Shown in pieces: positions 1 through 9,146 of a stretch of DNA of 64,000 nt; positions within the stretch are counted from its first letter, which is position 1; each line of letters starts with the position of its first letter. The notes below the pieces were generated by a model. It searched no databases, was not told the origin of the DNA, and was given only the letters and a program-made list of their open reading frames with translations. Position numbers and translations under genes: made by a program. Origin of the DNA: Neptuniibacter pectenicola (GTDB taxonomy: Bacteria > Pseudomonadota > Gammaproteobacteria > Pseudomonadales > Balneatricaceae); the NCBI RefSeq assembly GCF_001597735.1, contig NZ_LUTS01000001.1, positions 434,001 to 498,000 on the forward strand, written 5' to 3'.

Positions 1-210
1 TTGGCGATTCATAATTAAATCGCCTGCACGTGCAGCCAGCAGGGTTGGGTCCTGCTCTATTATCTCAGCCAACAGATCAGCTTCAAGGAACAACCGCTCA
101 TGACATAAACGCTCAGCGGTTAAATAAGGTTCATTGCACCCACTGGCCTGCATCCGCGAAACATATTCAATACGGATCTCTTCGAGTAACGCTGTTAGCA
201 ATCCACTCAT
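1..210 (-). CDS. Unknown protein, N-terminal part (gene runs off the window)
   Basis: An open minus-strand frame starts at an ATG at 210 and stays open for 70 codons to the window edge, so the 3' end is missing. The protein begins MSGLLTALLEEIRIEYV and is rich in Leu, Glu and Ala, with a predicted helical character; no signal peptide, membrane segment or catalytic motif is visible. I do not recognise the family. The opposite strand also has a short open frame here, but its product is Gln/His rich and looks like a shadow. The start is supported by position only; the bases just upstream show no strong ribosome binding site. Function unknown. Confidence 0.55.
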   Translation of the reverse strand, partial: MSGLLTALLEEIRIEYVSRMQASGCNEPYLTAERLCHERLFLEADLLAEIIEQDPTLLAARAGDLIMNRQ

Positions 211-324
211 AAAACGCCTAATTCCTAGCCAAATAATGAAAAATGCAATGTAAACGCTAAGGTTAATAAAACAATGGTCGATTGTTACTTAGGAAGCAAC
301 TAAAAAACACAAGGAAGGGGAAAA

Positions 325-402
325 ATGCGTATTTTATTTCAAGCAGGTGAAAAACAAACCGAAGATGAAGAAGGCAGCGTTTATATTCTCTCAGACAACT
401 GA
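325..402 (+). CDS. Candidate 25-residue small protein
   Basis: An ATG lies four bases after the purine-rich stretch AAGGAAGGGG, one of the strongest ribosome-binding-site matches in the first kilobases. It opens a frame of 25 codons ending in TGA (begins MRILFQAGEKQ, ends SVYILSDN). The peptide is acidic with a short hydrophobic start and no membrane span. It sits alone between two minus-strand genes and is followed about 30 bp later by a long imperfect hairpin that could end its transcript. I do not recognise it. It could be a real small protein, a leader peptide, or chance. Confidence 0.35.
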   Translation: MRILFQAGEKQTEDEEGSVYILSDN

Positions 403-434
403 GCAATGAATAGACTCGTTTATATAGCCTCGAC

Positions 435-482
435 TGCGTTCAGCACTTTTAGTCTACGATATAGCTAAAAATGCTGAGTGCA
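435..482. repeat. Long imperfect inverted repeat, possible bidirectional terminator
   Basis: Arms of 18 bases (435-452 and 465-482) match at 16 positions around a 12-base loop. No T-run follows either arm, so an intrinsic terminator is uncertain. It lies just beyond the stop of the minus-strand gene ending at 486 and after the small plus-strand frame ending at 402, which fits a transcript boundary for both. Confidence 0.5.
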
Positions 483-485
483 GAA

Positions 486-1130
486 CTAATGCAACGTGAT
501 CCCTATCGGCGATGCGCCCTGTTTAATTTCGTCAAAATAATCACGTAAATCAACCAATCTGATTAAGCCATAATCCTCTGGCGAAGCAGGTATCTCAAAC
601 CAATCTAATGCCCATACTCGGGTCATCAGCTCATACTCACCAATAAGCGCGTCTAGATAGATCATAACAGCCTCAACACGTGGATCCATATCGAGCACTT
701 TAGGTGCATTCTCTAAATAGATCTCTAAATGCATACGATCATTTACAACACTTACACGGCACCAAAAGTCATCTATCTCACAAAACTCATCGCCAATATT
801 GACGGATAGAGGAATCGGGTCATAACGATTATTAAATGCTTTAAACTCAATACCCGACAGTTCAGGAGCAGCGCCAATCACACTTAAAACTGAATGGATG
901 GATTCAGGAAAGCCGTCACAGCCAAAAACCATCTCTAAAGCCCCCTCTTCATCTTCATCACTCTGAAAATGAAATGTCAGGTTGCTATCAATTTTTTGTA
1001 ATTGTTCACGGTATTGCTTGAGCAACGGCTCCGCCTCGAAACGATCGTCACTTCTACTGGATAGAAGCTGTTCAATGGTTTCTTGGAGCTGATCCCAAAA
1101 TAGACTAATTTTTTCGTGCTTTAAAATCAT
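486..1130 (-). CDS. Conserved-looking hypothetical cytoplasmic protein, partner of dcd
   Basis: The 214-residue product is acidic and soluble-looking: no signal peptide, no membrane span, with a Trp/Asp-rich middle (DDFWCRV) and C-terminal half (VWALDWFEIP). I do not recognise a family or catalytic motif. Its start at 1130 is only 18 bases after the dcd stop, and no clear ribosome binding site precedes it, so it is probably cotranscribed and translationally coupled with dcd. A link to nucleotide metabolism would be guilt by association only. The gene ends at a hairpin at 435-482. Confidence 0.75.
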   Translation of the reverse strand: MILKHEKISLFWDQLQETIEQLLSSRSDDRFEAEPLLKQYREQLQKIDSNLTFHFQSDEDEEGALEMVFGCDGFPESIHSVLSVIGAAPELSGIEFKAFNNRYDPIPLSVNIGDEFCEIDDFWCRVSVVNDRMHLEIYLENAPKVLDMDPRVEAVMIYLDALIGEYELMTRVWALDWFEIPASPEDYGLIRLVDLRDYFDEIKQGASPIGITLH

Positions 1131-1148
1131 TTATAGATACAGTCAAAC

Positions 1149-1715
1149 TTAAGTACGAGGAACCACAACACCGGTCTGCCCCTGATACTTACCATCACGA
1201 TCTTTATATGAGGTTTCACATACCTCACTCCCTTGAAGGAAAAGCATTTGAGCAACCCCTTCATTGGCATAAATTTTAGCGGGCAATGGCGTAGTGTTAG
1301 AAAATTCTAACGTAACGTGACCTTCCCACTCAGGCTCTAAAGGTGTGACATTGACAATAATACCGCAACGAGCGTATGTACTTTTGCCTAAACAGATAGT
1401 TAGCACATCCCGAGGGATTTTAAAGTACTCAACGGTACGCGCTAACGCAAACGAGTTTGGAGGAATGATGCAAACATCTGATTGAACATCGACAAAACTG
1501 CCGTCATCAAAATCTTTGGGATCAACAATGGATGAGTTGATGTTGGTGAATATTTTAAACTCATTCGCACAACGCACATCGTAGCCGTAACTCGATGTTC
1601 CATAAGAGACGATACGTGATCCAGCAACCTCACGAACCTGACCCGGCTCAAAGGGTGAAATCATATCTTTCTCTTCCGCCATACGACGAATCCAACGATC
1701 AGCTTTAATGCCCAT
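1149..1715 (-). CDS. dcd: dCTP deaminase
   Basis: Deaminates dCTP to dUTP, the first step of the main dUMP/dTTP supply route in enteric and related bacteria. The 188-residue length equals that of typical gamma-proteobacterial Dcd. Seen: the GKSTYAR nucleotide-binding segment near residue 110, and the [16 protein letters not shown] block near residue 125-140, which carries the catalytic Glu of the trimeric dUTPase/Dcd fold. The C-terminal [11 protein letters not shown] tail closes over the substrate in the family. It is followed at once by the unknown gene at 486-1130. In Pseudomonas dcd neighbours apbC (recalled), and here apbC lies just upstream with one small gene between. Confidence 0.97.
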   Translation of the reverse strand: MGIKADRWIRRMAEEKDMISPFEPGQVREVAGSRIVSYGTSSYGYDVRCANEFKIFTNINSSIVDPKDFDDGSFVDVQSDVCIIPPNSFALARTVEYFKIPRDVLTICLGKSTYARCGIIVNVTPLEPEWEGHVTLEFSNTTPLPAKIYANEGVAQMLFLQGSEVCETSYKDRDGKYQGQTGVVVPRT

Positions 1716-1807
1716 ATTGGCCTATCCAGTAGTTAATAATTTGCTAGCCGCGTATTGTACCTTTTTTCATAGAGATGAACAAAGATCAATCACACTCAAC
1801 ACATATA

Positions 1808-1831
1808 AAAAACGACCCACTAAGGGCCGTT
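1808..1831 (-). terminator. Rho-independent terminator for the small gene at 1867-2046
   Basis: Read on the minus strand, an 8-bp stem (AACGGCCC with GGGTCGTT, one mismatch) with a short loop is followed by a run of six T. It lies 35 bp after the stop of the small minus-strand gene, separating it from dcd. Confidence 0.6.
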
Positions 1832-1866
1832 TATGTTATTTATTAACAATACCTCATAAAACCAGA

Positions 1867-2046
1867 TTAATTAAGCAGGTTAGCTGTTTTCTCATATTGC
1901 TCAGCAAGCCAGAACTCTGCTGCGGTATTACCTTCATCTCTTAAGCAATCATCTTGTTTACGAAGCTCCCTTGCCATATCGCTACGGGAAGGCGTTGAAG
2001 GCTTCATCTGTATCTCTTTAATATCTGCTGTCTCTCTATAATCCAT
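1867..2046 (-). CDS. Small hypothetical protein between apbC and dcd
   Basis: The frame is open from an ATG at 2061, but an internal ATG at 2046 has a GAGGG ribosome binding site at good spacing while the first has none, so I prefer the shorter 59-residue product (MDYRETADIKEIQM...). It is charged and helical, with an end (AAEFWLAEQYEKTANLL) that resembles a small amphipathic helix. No family is recognised. It has its own apparent terminator at 1808-1831 and an FNR/Anr-like palindrome about 100 bp upstream, suggesting an independent, perhaps oxygen-responsive, transcript. Confidence 0.55.
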   Translation of the reverse strand: MDYRETADIKEIQMKPSTPSRSDMARELRKQDDCLRDEGNTAAEFWLAEQYEKTANLLN

Positions 2047-2143
2047 AACAACAACCCTCATTTATTTTTATGTGGTCTATCTAATCGTCAGAACTATCAG
2101 TGTAGACAAGATTTTAGAGTCTAACAAAATAACTGGTTACTTT

Positions 2144-2157
2144 TTGATCTCAGTCAA
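2144..2157 (-). promoter_or_regulatory. FNR/Anr-like box upstream of the small gene at 1867-2046
   Basis: TTGATCTCAGTCAA matches the FNR consensus TTGAT-N4-ATCAA at nine of ten defined bases. On the minus strand a TAAAAT -10-like hexamer lies at 2111-2116, placing the box roughly 40-46 bp upstream of a plausible start of transcription, the usual class II activator position. This is a motif match only. Confidence 0.4.
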
Positions 2158-2208
2158 GTAATCAACAAACGTAAAAAGAGTCGCTTATTCTAGCAAACTA
2201 CGCGGCTA

Positions 2209-3360
2209 TTAATCGTCAGATATCACGATTGAAGGAACCTCAACATGGCTAGCATTTTTTGTAGCCAGCCTTGCCGCTAACTTACGTGCTACCTCTCTGT
2301 AGATAAGTGCGTATTCACCCTCAGGATCAGCTGCAACAGTTGGTGAGCCAGAGTCAACTTGCTGACGAATCGATAAAGCCAAGGGTAATTTACCTAAGAG
2401 CTCAGTATCATATAGCGCAGCAATCTCCTCTCCACCGCCATCGCCAAAGATCGCTTCAGTATGGCCACAGTTACTGCATATATGGGTACTCATATTTTCA
2501 ATGACCCCGAGTACATCAATATCGACTTTACGAAACATCTCTATCCCTTTTTTCGCATCCAGCAAAGCAATATCCTGCGGCGTTGTTACAATAACGGCCC
2601 CCGCAACCGGTACCTTCTGCGATAACGTCAACTGAATATCACCGGTGCCCGGTGGCATATCAATAAACAGGTAATCAAGATCATGCCAGCGTGTTTGCGT
2701 TAGCAGCTGCTGTAACGCACCTGCCGCCATTGGGCCTCGCCATACCATCGCCGTATTATCTTCGATTAGATAACTCATCGACATCGATTGTAAGCCATGC
2801 GCTTCAATAGGGTTAAAATGCTTCTCATCATGTTGAGAAGGGCGAACTCCTTCGTCTACACCGAGCATCATGCCCTGGCTTGGGCCATAAATATCGGCAT
2901 CAAGAATACCGACTTTGGCACCCTCAGCCGCCATCGCCAACGCTAAGTTCACCGCCGTGGTCGATTTACCAACCCCCCCTTTACCTGAAGCGATGGCAAT
3001 AACATTTTTAACACCTGACATCGAAGGGAGTTGGTTTTGCCCTTGATTGGAAGCAATCTGATGACTCAAAATCACGTCACATTCAGACACCTCACCCAAG
3101 GCCAACATTTTTTCACTGATACGTTGTTTAAATGTTGCTGCCACACCTTCGCTTGGATAAACCAACTCAATTGCGATCACTAATTTACCAGAGGTTAAAG
3201 ACACTTCTTTAACATGGTGTGCAGTAATAAGATCAGTCCCCATCAACGGATCATCGATTTCCGCTAACAAGTCAGTGACTTTAGATTCAATATTTGACAC
3301 GGTTCTCTCCGCTTTCTGAGCTTTATAATGTCGGTTAAAAAACTGTTTAAAAAAACTCAT
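2209..3360 (-). CDS. apbC: Iron-sulfur cluster carrier protein ApbC/Mrp (P-loop ATPase)
   Basis: A cytosolic ATPase that binds and passes on Fe-S clusters. The 383-residue protein has a short divergent N-terminal MIP18-like region (about 20-95), then the deviant Walker A motif SGKGGVGKSTTAVN near residue 125, the switch region GILDADIYGPSQ, and FIDMPPGTGD. The C-terminal pair CSNCGH near residue 295 is the CxxC that bridges a cluster between monomers in this family. In Pseudomonas apbC is divergent from metG (recalled); here metG is 12 kb away, beyond an unrelated block. A 14-bp hairpin at 3415-3452 lies just upstream of its start. Confidence 0.95.
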   Translation of the reverse strand: MSFFKQFFNRHYKAQKAERTVSNIESKVTDLLAEIDDPLMGTDLITAHHVKEVSLTSGKLVIAIELVYPSEGVAATFKQRISEKMLALGEVSECDVILSHQIASNQGQNQLPSMSGVKNVIAIASGKGGVGKSTTAVNLALAMAAEGAKVGILDADIYGPSQGMMLGVDEGVRPSQHDEKHFNPIEAHGLQSMSMSYLIEDNTAMVWRGPMAAGALQQLLTQTRWHDLDYLFIDMPPGTGDIQLTLSQKVPVAGAVIVTTPQDIALLDAKKGIEMFRKVDIDVLGVIENMSTHICSNCGHTEAIFGDGGGEEIAALYDTELLGKLPLALSIRQQVDSGSPTVAADPEGEYALIYREVARKLAARLATKNASHVEVPSIVISDD

Positions 3361-3414
3361 TATGACCTTCTAAATTATATAGACTCACAGTATAACGCAT
3401 AATAACCAAGTAGA

Positions 3415-3452
3415 TTAGTAGGAATTACATTAACAGAGGTAACTCCTACTAA
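3415..3452. repeat. 14-bp inverted repeat between aas and apbC
   Basis: Arms at 3415-3428 and 3439-3452 pair at 13 of 14 positions around a 10-base loop. It lies 25 bp beyond the stop of the Aas fusion gene and 55 bp before apbC. No T-run follows, so it may be an mRNA 3' end structure or processing site rather than a strong intrinsic terminator. Confidence 0.5.
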
Positions 3453-3476
3453 AACGAAGCACATACACCGCGCTGT

Positions 3477-6400
3477 TTATACGGGGCGAGCCATAGCCTC
3501 AGCCATCTCTCGGGCCGCACTAAAGTTTGTTTTACCACTGCCTAAAACAGGGACGGCCTCAACGCTATAGACATCTGACGGTATCATCATCGGCGCCATT
3601 CCACCTTTGACTAAACGGTCCCGCACATCATCAACGTCAATCCCCTCAATAAGCAGAATGACCTTCTCGCCCTTTTTCACATCAGGTAGATTAACTGCAA
3701 CTAAAGGTTGCTCAGACAACTCTAATATACGACGCACTTCGCCCTCTATTGCAGTAAGGCTCACCATCTCCCCGCCCAGCTTAGCGAAACGGCTATAACG
3801 ATCAACAATCGTTAAAAATCCATCGTCATCTAAGTGGCCTTTATCACCACTTTTATACCAGCGAATACCCTCTAATTCGACAACCACTTCCGCAGTTTTC
3901 TCTGGATCATTCAGGTACCCCTGCATAATCTGAGTCCCCCCAATCAGAATCAACCCATCTTCACCTATAGGGAGCTCATCTAAGGTTTCCGGGTCCACTA
4001 TACGGAAGGTCGAGCCGGGTAAGGCCATACCAACCGTACCGGGTTTGTTGCCCACCTGTATTGTCCACCAGTCTGTATCTAAAGCATCAGGTAAATTAGT
4101 ACTGGCTACCGGCGTAGTTTCTGTAGAGCCATAGCCTTCCACAACCGGTACATGATATTTCTTTTCAAACCCGTCTCGCACAGCAGCATCAAGCTTCTCT
4201 GCACCCGCGACGACCGCCCGAAGCGACTGAAACATCAGTGGGTGAACCCGCTTATTCCGTGTATATAAACGTAGGAAAGTGGACGTAGCACACATCAATG
4301 TTGCTTTATAACGGGCCACACCTTTACCTATTTTAGCGGCATCCGTTGGGTCTGGATGACAAACCACAGGCATCCCTTCAATGAGTGGCATAAAACAGGT
4401 TACTGTTAACCCAAACGCATGAAACAGGGGTAAAGTAGCCATAATACAATCATCTTCACGTACATTGAGCACATCAGCCGTTTGACGCAGGTTCCCCATA
4501 ATATTCCGGTGACTTAACATCACCCCCTTAGGCGCACCCTCACTACCTGAGGAAAACAGTATGGCCGCCGTTTGATCAACGTGCGCCTTATGACACAACC
4601 AATATTGTAACCATGACGTGGGCAGCAGCGACACGAGCCCTAACGTCAACAGCCCCTCAGCTTTACTGATCTGCTCTTTAATCTCCTCCATGTATAGCAA
4701 TTCACGGCCTTCAAACAGCTCAGAAAGATCAACCCCTCGAGCCTTCAGCTTAATAACAAAACGACGAGATGTAACAATGGTTTTCACATCCGCCTGTTCC
4801 AACGCGGACTTTAGTGAACTGACGGGAGCTGTAAAGTTCATATTAACTACGGTTTTTCCCGCCATTAACGCAGCCATATTGACGATCGCTCCGGCACTCG
4901 ACGTCGGTACCAACAAGCCAATATTATCTCCCGCGGTCTGCACCATTCGTTTTCTAAATAAAGCCGTTGCGGTTAACAACTTTCGGTGACTCAGCGGCCC
5001 ACCATCCACATCGGCTATCGCATAACCACCGTCGGCATTTTTCATGCTACGAACAAAGGCACTTGGAAGTGTTTCAAGGGTTTCTGTATATTGCTCCCAG
5101 GTGCGAATCGATAGTTCAAACACCTTCTGTTTAACCTCAGCTGCACAACTATCAATCGGCATCGGCTGACCATAAGCAACGATCACATCACGCTTAGAAC
5201 CGCTACGGCGAATGGTTTTCATTTTATCGGTCGAGCGGGAGAAACGGCTTCCCCACAACCCACGCATATAGAAAGGTACAATGACACCGTCCGCCCCTTC
5301 ACAGGCTTTTTCGAAACCGCGTCTAAATTCACCTAGTTGGCCTATATGGCTGATCGCACCTTCAGGGAACAAGCACACCACCTCACCACTACTGATTAAG
5401 TCACGTACCTGCTCAAGCGCCTGACGGCTCTTACCCTGAGAGATAGGAATTACTTTAAATAGATCTAAGAACCAACGGAGATACCAACGCTCATATATAC
5501 TGCGCTCCATCACAAAATGGATATGGCGAGGACAGGCCATCTGGATCATTGCCCAATCTAACCAACTAATATGATTACCTAATAGCAACGTCCCTTTACC
5601 CGCTTCAGGTAAGTTTTCAAAACCCAGTACCTGAAGGTTATATTTCCGGCGAAACAGGAGCATCACTAAGACTTTAATAAACGCCTGGGGCAAGGTGACA
5701 ATCGCATAGATAGCGCCCCCACACCCTAATGCGGCCAGCAACCAAAGCAACCAGAGGCCATCAATACTATTCCACGCAAATAGCACCGTTAGTGATAGAA
5801 AGCTCAGCATCATAAGATTCTGAATGAAGTTGCTACCCGCCAAGACTCGCCCCGTTTCAGTTTCACCCGCATGGAACTGTACTAATGCATTTAATGGCAC
5901 ACACATTAATGCGCCAAACAGGCCAATCGAAAAGAAGACCGCCGCCTGTATAACCATAGTATCGAGCTGAGGTAAGAGAATCAGTCCACCCGCAACACCA
6001 ACGGCCCCAACAGGAATTAAACCAACATTGATATAATGTTTAGAGAAACGCCCCGCCACTATGGACCCCACCATGATCCCTATACCCGCAAACGCCATAA
6101 TACCTTGAATCACGAAGGTATTATGTTGATCCATATGTTCTTCGGCAAACGCAGGAAAAACCGCCAACATCACCTGACTGATGGACCAAAAAATAGATAA
6201 TCCAATAATCGACAACCAGATAGGTCGCTTACTTTTAAGTAAACCAAGGTTGCGTTTTAAAGCCCGGCCCGTTAGATAGGCCTTAGTATCAAAAATCGCT
6301 TTCTTATCCGTTTTCTGCAACTCAGGCAGCTGATACGCTAAATACAGTTCAACAACCGCACCCGTCACTAAAAGCCAACCGAGGGGCGCGCACAACATTA

Positions 6401-6932
6401 AGCTCTCTTCAGGGGAAAGCTGCGCCGCGCCGTCCAAACTCAATTCAAATAGCAGCGAGAAAACAACAATGCCACTTAAAATAGCGATCATCGTCACCGC
6501 CTGAATCCAGCTATTGCCTTCACTCAGGTTATTCGCACCCACTAACTCTTTGATATATCCATACTTAGCAGGCGAATAAAAAGCACTTTGCAGAGCCAAA
6601 ACAAACGTTAATGCGAACGCAGGGATAAATAAGCCAAGGTAATAACACGCCGTAATTAACAAGGTGATCACCACACCGCCCCACGCAGAGAGCTGCATCA
6701 CCTTATTTTTAGGATACTTGTCCGCTAAAAATCCCGAGGGGGTGAAAAGTAAAATAAAGGGTAGCAAGATCAAGCCATTGACCACGGCGGTCAACAGTAT
6801 TTGTAAATCACCGTCATAGGCCTTAAAGAGCGTATTTTGAATGATTATTTTATGACCAAGATCGACAAAGGCATTAATAAATGCGACGCATATAAATGCA
6901 AAAAATCCGTTTAACTTTAATAGCTCTTTCAT
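3477..6932 (-). CDS. aas: LplT-Aas fusion: lysophospholipid transporter, acyltransferase and acyl-ACP synthetase
   Basis: This 1151-residue protein joins three activities that E. coli splits into LplT and Aas. Residues 1-415 are a major-facilitator domain with about 12 hydrophobic segments, LplT-like, for flipping lysophospholipids inward. Residues 435-620 are a PlsC-type acyltransferase with NHISWLD (453-459, H-x4-D) and FPEGAIS (about 523). Residues 640-1145 are an AMP-forming acyl-ACP synthetase with the P-loop FSSGSEGAPKG (about 793-803), EGYGSTETTP and the SGDKGHLDDDG adenylation motif. Together they would take up lyso-PE and reacylate it. No ACP domain is visible. All motifs look intact. 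The gene stands between apbC and the macAB operon, apparently as its own transcript. Confidence 0.9.
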   Translation of the reverse strand: MKELLKLNGFFAFICVAFINAFVDLGHKIIIQNTLFKAYDGDLQILLTAVVNGLILLPFILLFTPSGFLADKYPKNKVMQLSAWGGVVITLLITACYYLGLFIPAFALTFVLALQSAFYSPAKYGYIKELVGANNLSEGNSWIQAVTMIAILSGIVVFSLLFELSLDGAAQLSPEESLMLCAPLGWLLVTGAVVELYLAYQLPELQKTDKKAIFDTKAYLTGRALKRNLGLLKSKRPIWLSIIGLSIFWSISQVMLAVFPAFAEEHMDQHNTFVIQGIMAFAGIGIMVGSIVAGRFSKHYINVGLIPVGAVGVAGGLILLPQLDTMVIQAAVFFSIGLFGALMCVPLNALVQFHAGETETGRVLAGSNFIQNLMMLSFLSLTVLFAWNSIDGLWLLWLLAALGCGGAIYAIVTLPQAFIKVLVMLLFRRKYNLQVLGFENLPEAGKGTLLLGNHISWLDWAMIQMACPRHIHFVMERSIYERWYLRWFLDLFKVIPISQGKSRQALEQVRDLISSGEVVCLFPEGAISHIGQLGEFRRGFEKACEGADGVIVPFYMRGLWGSRFSRSTDKMKTIRRSGSKRDVIVAYGQPMPIDSCAAEVKQKVFELSIRTWEQYTETLETLPSAFVRSMKNADGGYAIADVDGGPLSHRKLLTATALFRKRMVQTAGDNIGLLVPTSSAGAIVNMAALMAGKTVVNMNFTAPVSSLKSALEQADVKTIVTSRRFVIKLKARGVDLSELFEGRELLYMEEIKEQISKAEGLLTLGLVSLLPTSWLQYWLCHKAHVDQTAAILFSSGSEGAPKGVMLSHRNIMGNLRQTADVLNVREDDCIMATLPLFHAFGLTVTCFMPLIEGMPVVCHPDPTDAAKIGKGVARYKATLMCATSTFLRLYTRNKRVHPLMFQSLRAVVAGAEKLDAAVRDGFEKKYHVPVVEGYGSTETTPVASTNLPDALDTDWWTIQVGNKPGTVGMALPGSTFRIVDPETLDELPIGEDGLILIGGTQIMQGYLNDPEKTAEVVVELEGIRWYKSGDKGHLDDDGFLTIVDRYSRFAKLGGEMVSLTAIEGEVRRILELSEQPLVAVNLPDVKKGEKVILLIEGIDVDDVRDRLVKGGMAPMMIPSDVYSVEAVPVLGSGKTNFSAAREMAEAMARPV

Positions 6933-7070
6933 GGGGTGCTCCAGCCTATTCCAAACTCATGCTACGGCGATTACCATACTGGGATCAAGGAATTACGACA
7001 GTTTTATGGAAATAAAGAACCGCTGATGACTTAACGGTCATATCGAACGACTCTCGCTGTAGAGCACTAT

Positions 7071-7101
7071 ATAAAAAACCGGTTTTAAACCGGATTTTTA
7101 T
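7071..7101 (-). terminator. Terminator of the macAB operon
   Basis: CCGGTTT and AAACCGG form a stem with a very short loop. Read on the minus strand it is followed by a run of six T. It lies about 50 bp beyond the macB stop. Confidence 0.8.
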
Positions 7102-7148
7102 TGGAAAAGTATCGTATGCTGCAACCTAATGTTGTAAAAATCGCGAGC

Positions 7149-9140
7149 CTAATCGCGAGAAAGCGCATCAATAGGATTAAGTCGTGCGGCATTACGGGCG
7201 GGAAGATAACCAAACAGAACGCCAATTAATGTCGAACAAGCAAACGCTGCAATGATAGAGGTACCCGAATAAACCATCTGGAAATCACTGCCACTGTAGC
7301 TAAAGATTACGCCAACAAAATAAGCTAGCCCAATCCCCAACGCACCACCACAAAAACAGACCAGTACCGCTTCAATTAAAAACTGCCGCATAATATCCGT
7401 TTGCCTTGCGCCAACGGCGATGCGTATACCAATCTCACGGGTCCGCTCGGTAACAGAAACCAACATAATATTCATGACACCGATGCCGCCCACCAGCAGC
7501 GAGATAAAAGCGATAGCCGAGATAAGCATGGTCATTGTGGCTGATGTTTTCTCAATACTTTTGCGTATAGTGTCGGTATTAATCGTAAAGAAATCTACCG
7601 TGCCATGACGCATCGTTAGCAGGCTAATAATACCCTGCTCTGCCACCTCACTCTCGACATTTTCATCCACTCTGACGGTGATATCACTGACATAGTTTTG
7701 CCGGAAAATACGCCCCGATACGGTGGTATAAGGCAACCAAACATTCAGTTCATCACTGTTACTAGAAACACTTTCAATGGGCTCTGTTACGCCAATCACC
7801 CGGACCGGCAGGTGACCAAGAAAGATAACGCTACCCAGTGCATTCCCTTCAGCAAAAAGCGCTTGCTCGGTGTTTTCGTCAATCACCGCCACCTGCTCCA
7901 TCGCGACCACACTGTCTTCAGCAAAAAACTGACCCTGCGCTAAGCTATAACCGCGCACACGGAAGTAATCCGTGCCCACCCCTTGCACTGACCCGGTCAC
8001 CGCTTCACTGGCATAACGAATCGCCACATTGGCTCTCACCGTTGGGGTAACACTATCGACAAAAGACAAGGTTTTCAGCGCATCAGCATCCGCCGCCATC
8101 AGTGTGCGAATCCGTCCAGAACGCCGATCACCGCGACCGGTTCCAGGTTTTATCTCAATGGTATTGGTACCCATAGACGCGATGTTCGCCATAATCGATT
8201 GCTGCGACCCAGCCCCTAGTGCAACCACCGATACCACGGAGGCAATACCAATAATGATACCGAGCATGGTCAGAAACGTACGCAGACGATTATTAGACAT
8301 CCCAATCAACGCCATTTTTAGCGCTTCGAGGTAGCGAGACCAGTTGATACGGTACTTAGTTGTTTGCTGTTTAGCCGTTTGTGGATGGGTTTGTGGGGGG
8401 TTATCGACAAGCTCGGTTGCCGCACGGTCGCTCGATTGGTAGGCATTGACGTTATCATTACGTGTATCGCCAATGATCTCACCATCTTTGATCTCAATCA
8501 CGCGATCGGCAAACTCAGCAATATGCGGATCATGTGTCACCAAAATAATCGTGTGGCCATCACGGTGTAGCTCACGCAGCAGCTTCATCATCTCTTCACC
8601 GCTGGTGCTATCTAACGCACCGGTCGGTTCATCCGCGAGAATCACATCACCGCCATTAATCAACGCCCTTGCGACACTCACCCGCTGCTGCTGGCCACCA
8701 CTCAACTGATTTGGCTTATGCTCTAAGCGATCACTCAACCCCAGCCTAGTGAGCAACTGCGTCGCTTTTTTCTGTCGCTCATGAGACCCTTCATTCGCAT
8801 AAAGGGCCGGCACTTCGACGTTTCCCAATGCGGTTAAATCACCCAATAGATGATAACGCTGGAAAATAAAGCCGAAGTATTCACGCCGTAGCGCCGCCAA
8901 CTCATTTTCATCCATCGCCGAGGTATCTTGGCCATTGATGAAGTAATGCCCTTTATTGGGTTTATCCAAACAGCCGAGGATATTCATCAGGGTCGACTTT
9001 CCCGAACCCGAAGCGCCGATAATCGCCACCATCTCGCCACGATTAACCTGGAGATTTATCTCCTTCAATACCGTTAGTTCGTCTTCTCCAGCAGAAAAGC
9101 TACGACTCACACCCACCACATTTAATAGTGCTTCAGTCAT
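7149..9140 (-). CDS. macB: MacB-type ABC transporter (ATPase fused to FtsX permease)
   Basis: Inner-membrane component of a tripartite MacA-MacB-TolC-type efflux pump. The N-terminal ABC domain (about 1-230) has Walker A GASGSGKST, signature LSGGQQQRVS and Walker B VILADEPTGALDS. A first membrane helix near residue 285 (MLGIIIGIASVVSVVALG) is followed by a large periplasmic domain, then three C-terminal helices with the FtsX motif TEREIGIRIAVGAR-like (seen as RTREIGIRIAVGARQ). The 663-residue length is typical. It follows macA by 6 bases. Substrates could be macrolides, lipopeptides, siderophores or toxins; the sequence does not say which. Confidence 0.93.
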   Translation of the reverse strand: MTEALLNVVGVSRSFSAGEDELTVLKEINLQVNRGEMVAIIGASGSGKSTLMNILGCLDKPNKGHYFINGQDTSAMDENELAALRREYFGFIFQRYHLLGDLTALGNVEVPALYANEGSHERQKKATQLLTRLGLSDRLEHKPNQLSGGQQQRVSVARALINGGDVILADEPTGALDSTSGEEMMKLLRELHRDGHTIILVTHDPHIAEFADRVIEIKDGEIIGDTRNDNVNAYQSSDRAATELVDNPPQTHPQTAKQQTTKYRINWSRYLEALKMALIGMSNNRLRTFLTMLGIIIGIASVVSVVALGAGSQQSIMANIASMGTNTIEIKPGTGRGDRRSGRIRTLMAADADALKTLSFVDSVTPTVRANVAIRYASEAVTGSVQGVGTDYFRVRGYSLAQGQFFAEDSVVAMEQVAVIDENTEQALFAEGNALGSVIFLGHLPVRVIGVTEPIESVSSNSDELNVWLPYTTVSGRIFRQNYVSDITVRVDENVESEVAEQGIISLLTMRHGTVDFFTINTDTIRKSIEKTSATMTMLISAIAFISLLVGGIGVMNIMLVSVTERTREIGIRIAVGARQTDIMRQFLIEAVLVCFCGGALGIGLAYFVGVIFSYSGSDFQMVYSGTSIIAAFACSTLIGVLFGYLPARNAARLNPIDALSRD

Positions 9141-9146
9141 GGCTTA

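Noticed and set aside
30-212. Plus-strand frame at the window start
   Set aside because: Gln/His-rich product opposite a longer, better minus-strand frame that is cut by the window edge.
4618-4989. 123-codon plus-strand frame inside the Aas gene
   Set aside because: Antisense shadow of a well-supported coding region, without a ribosome binding site.
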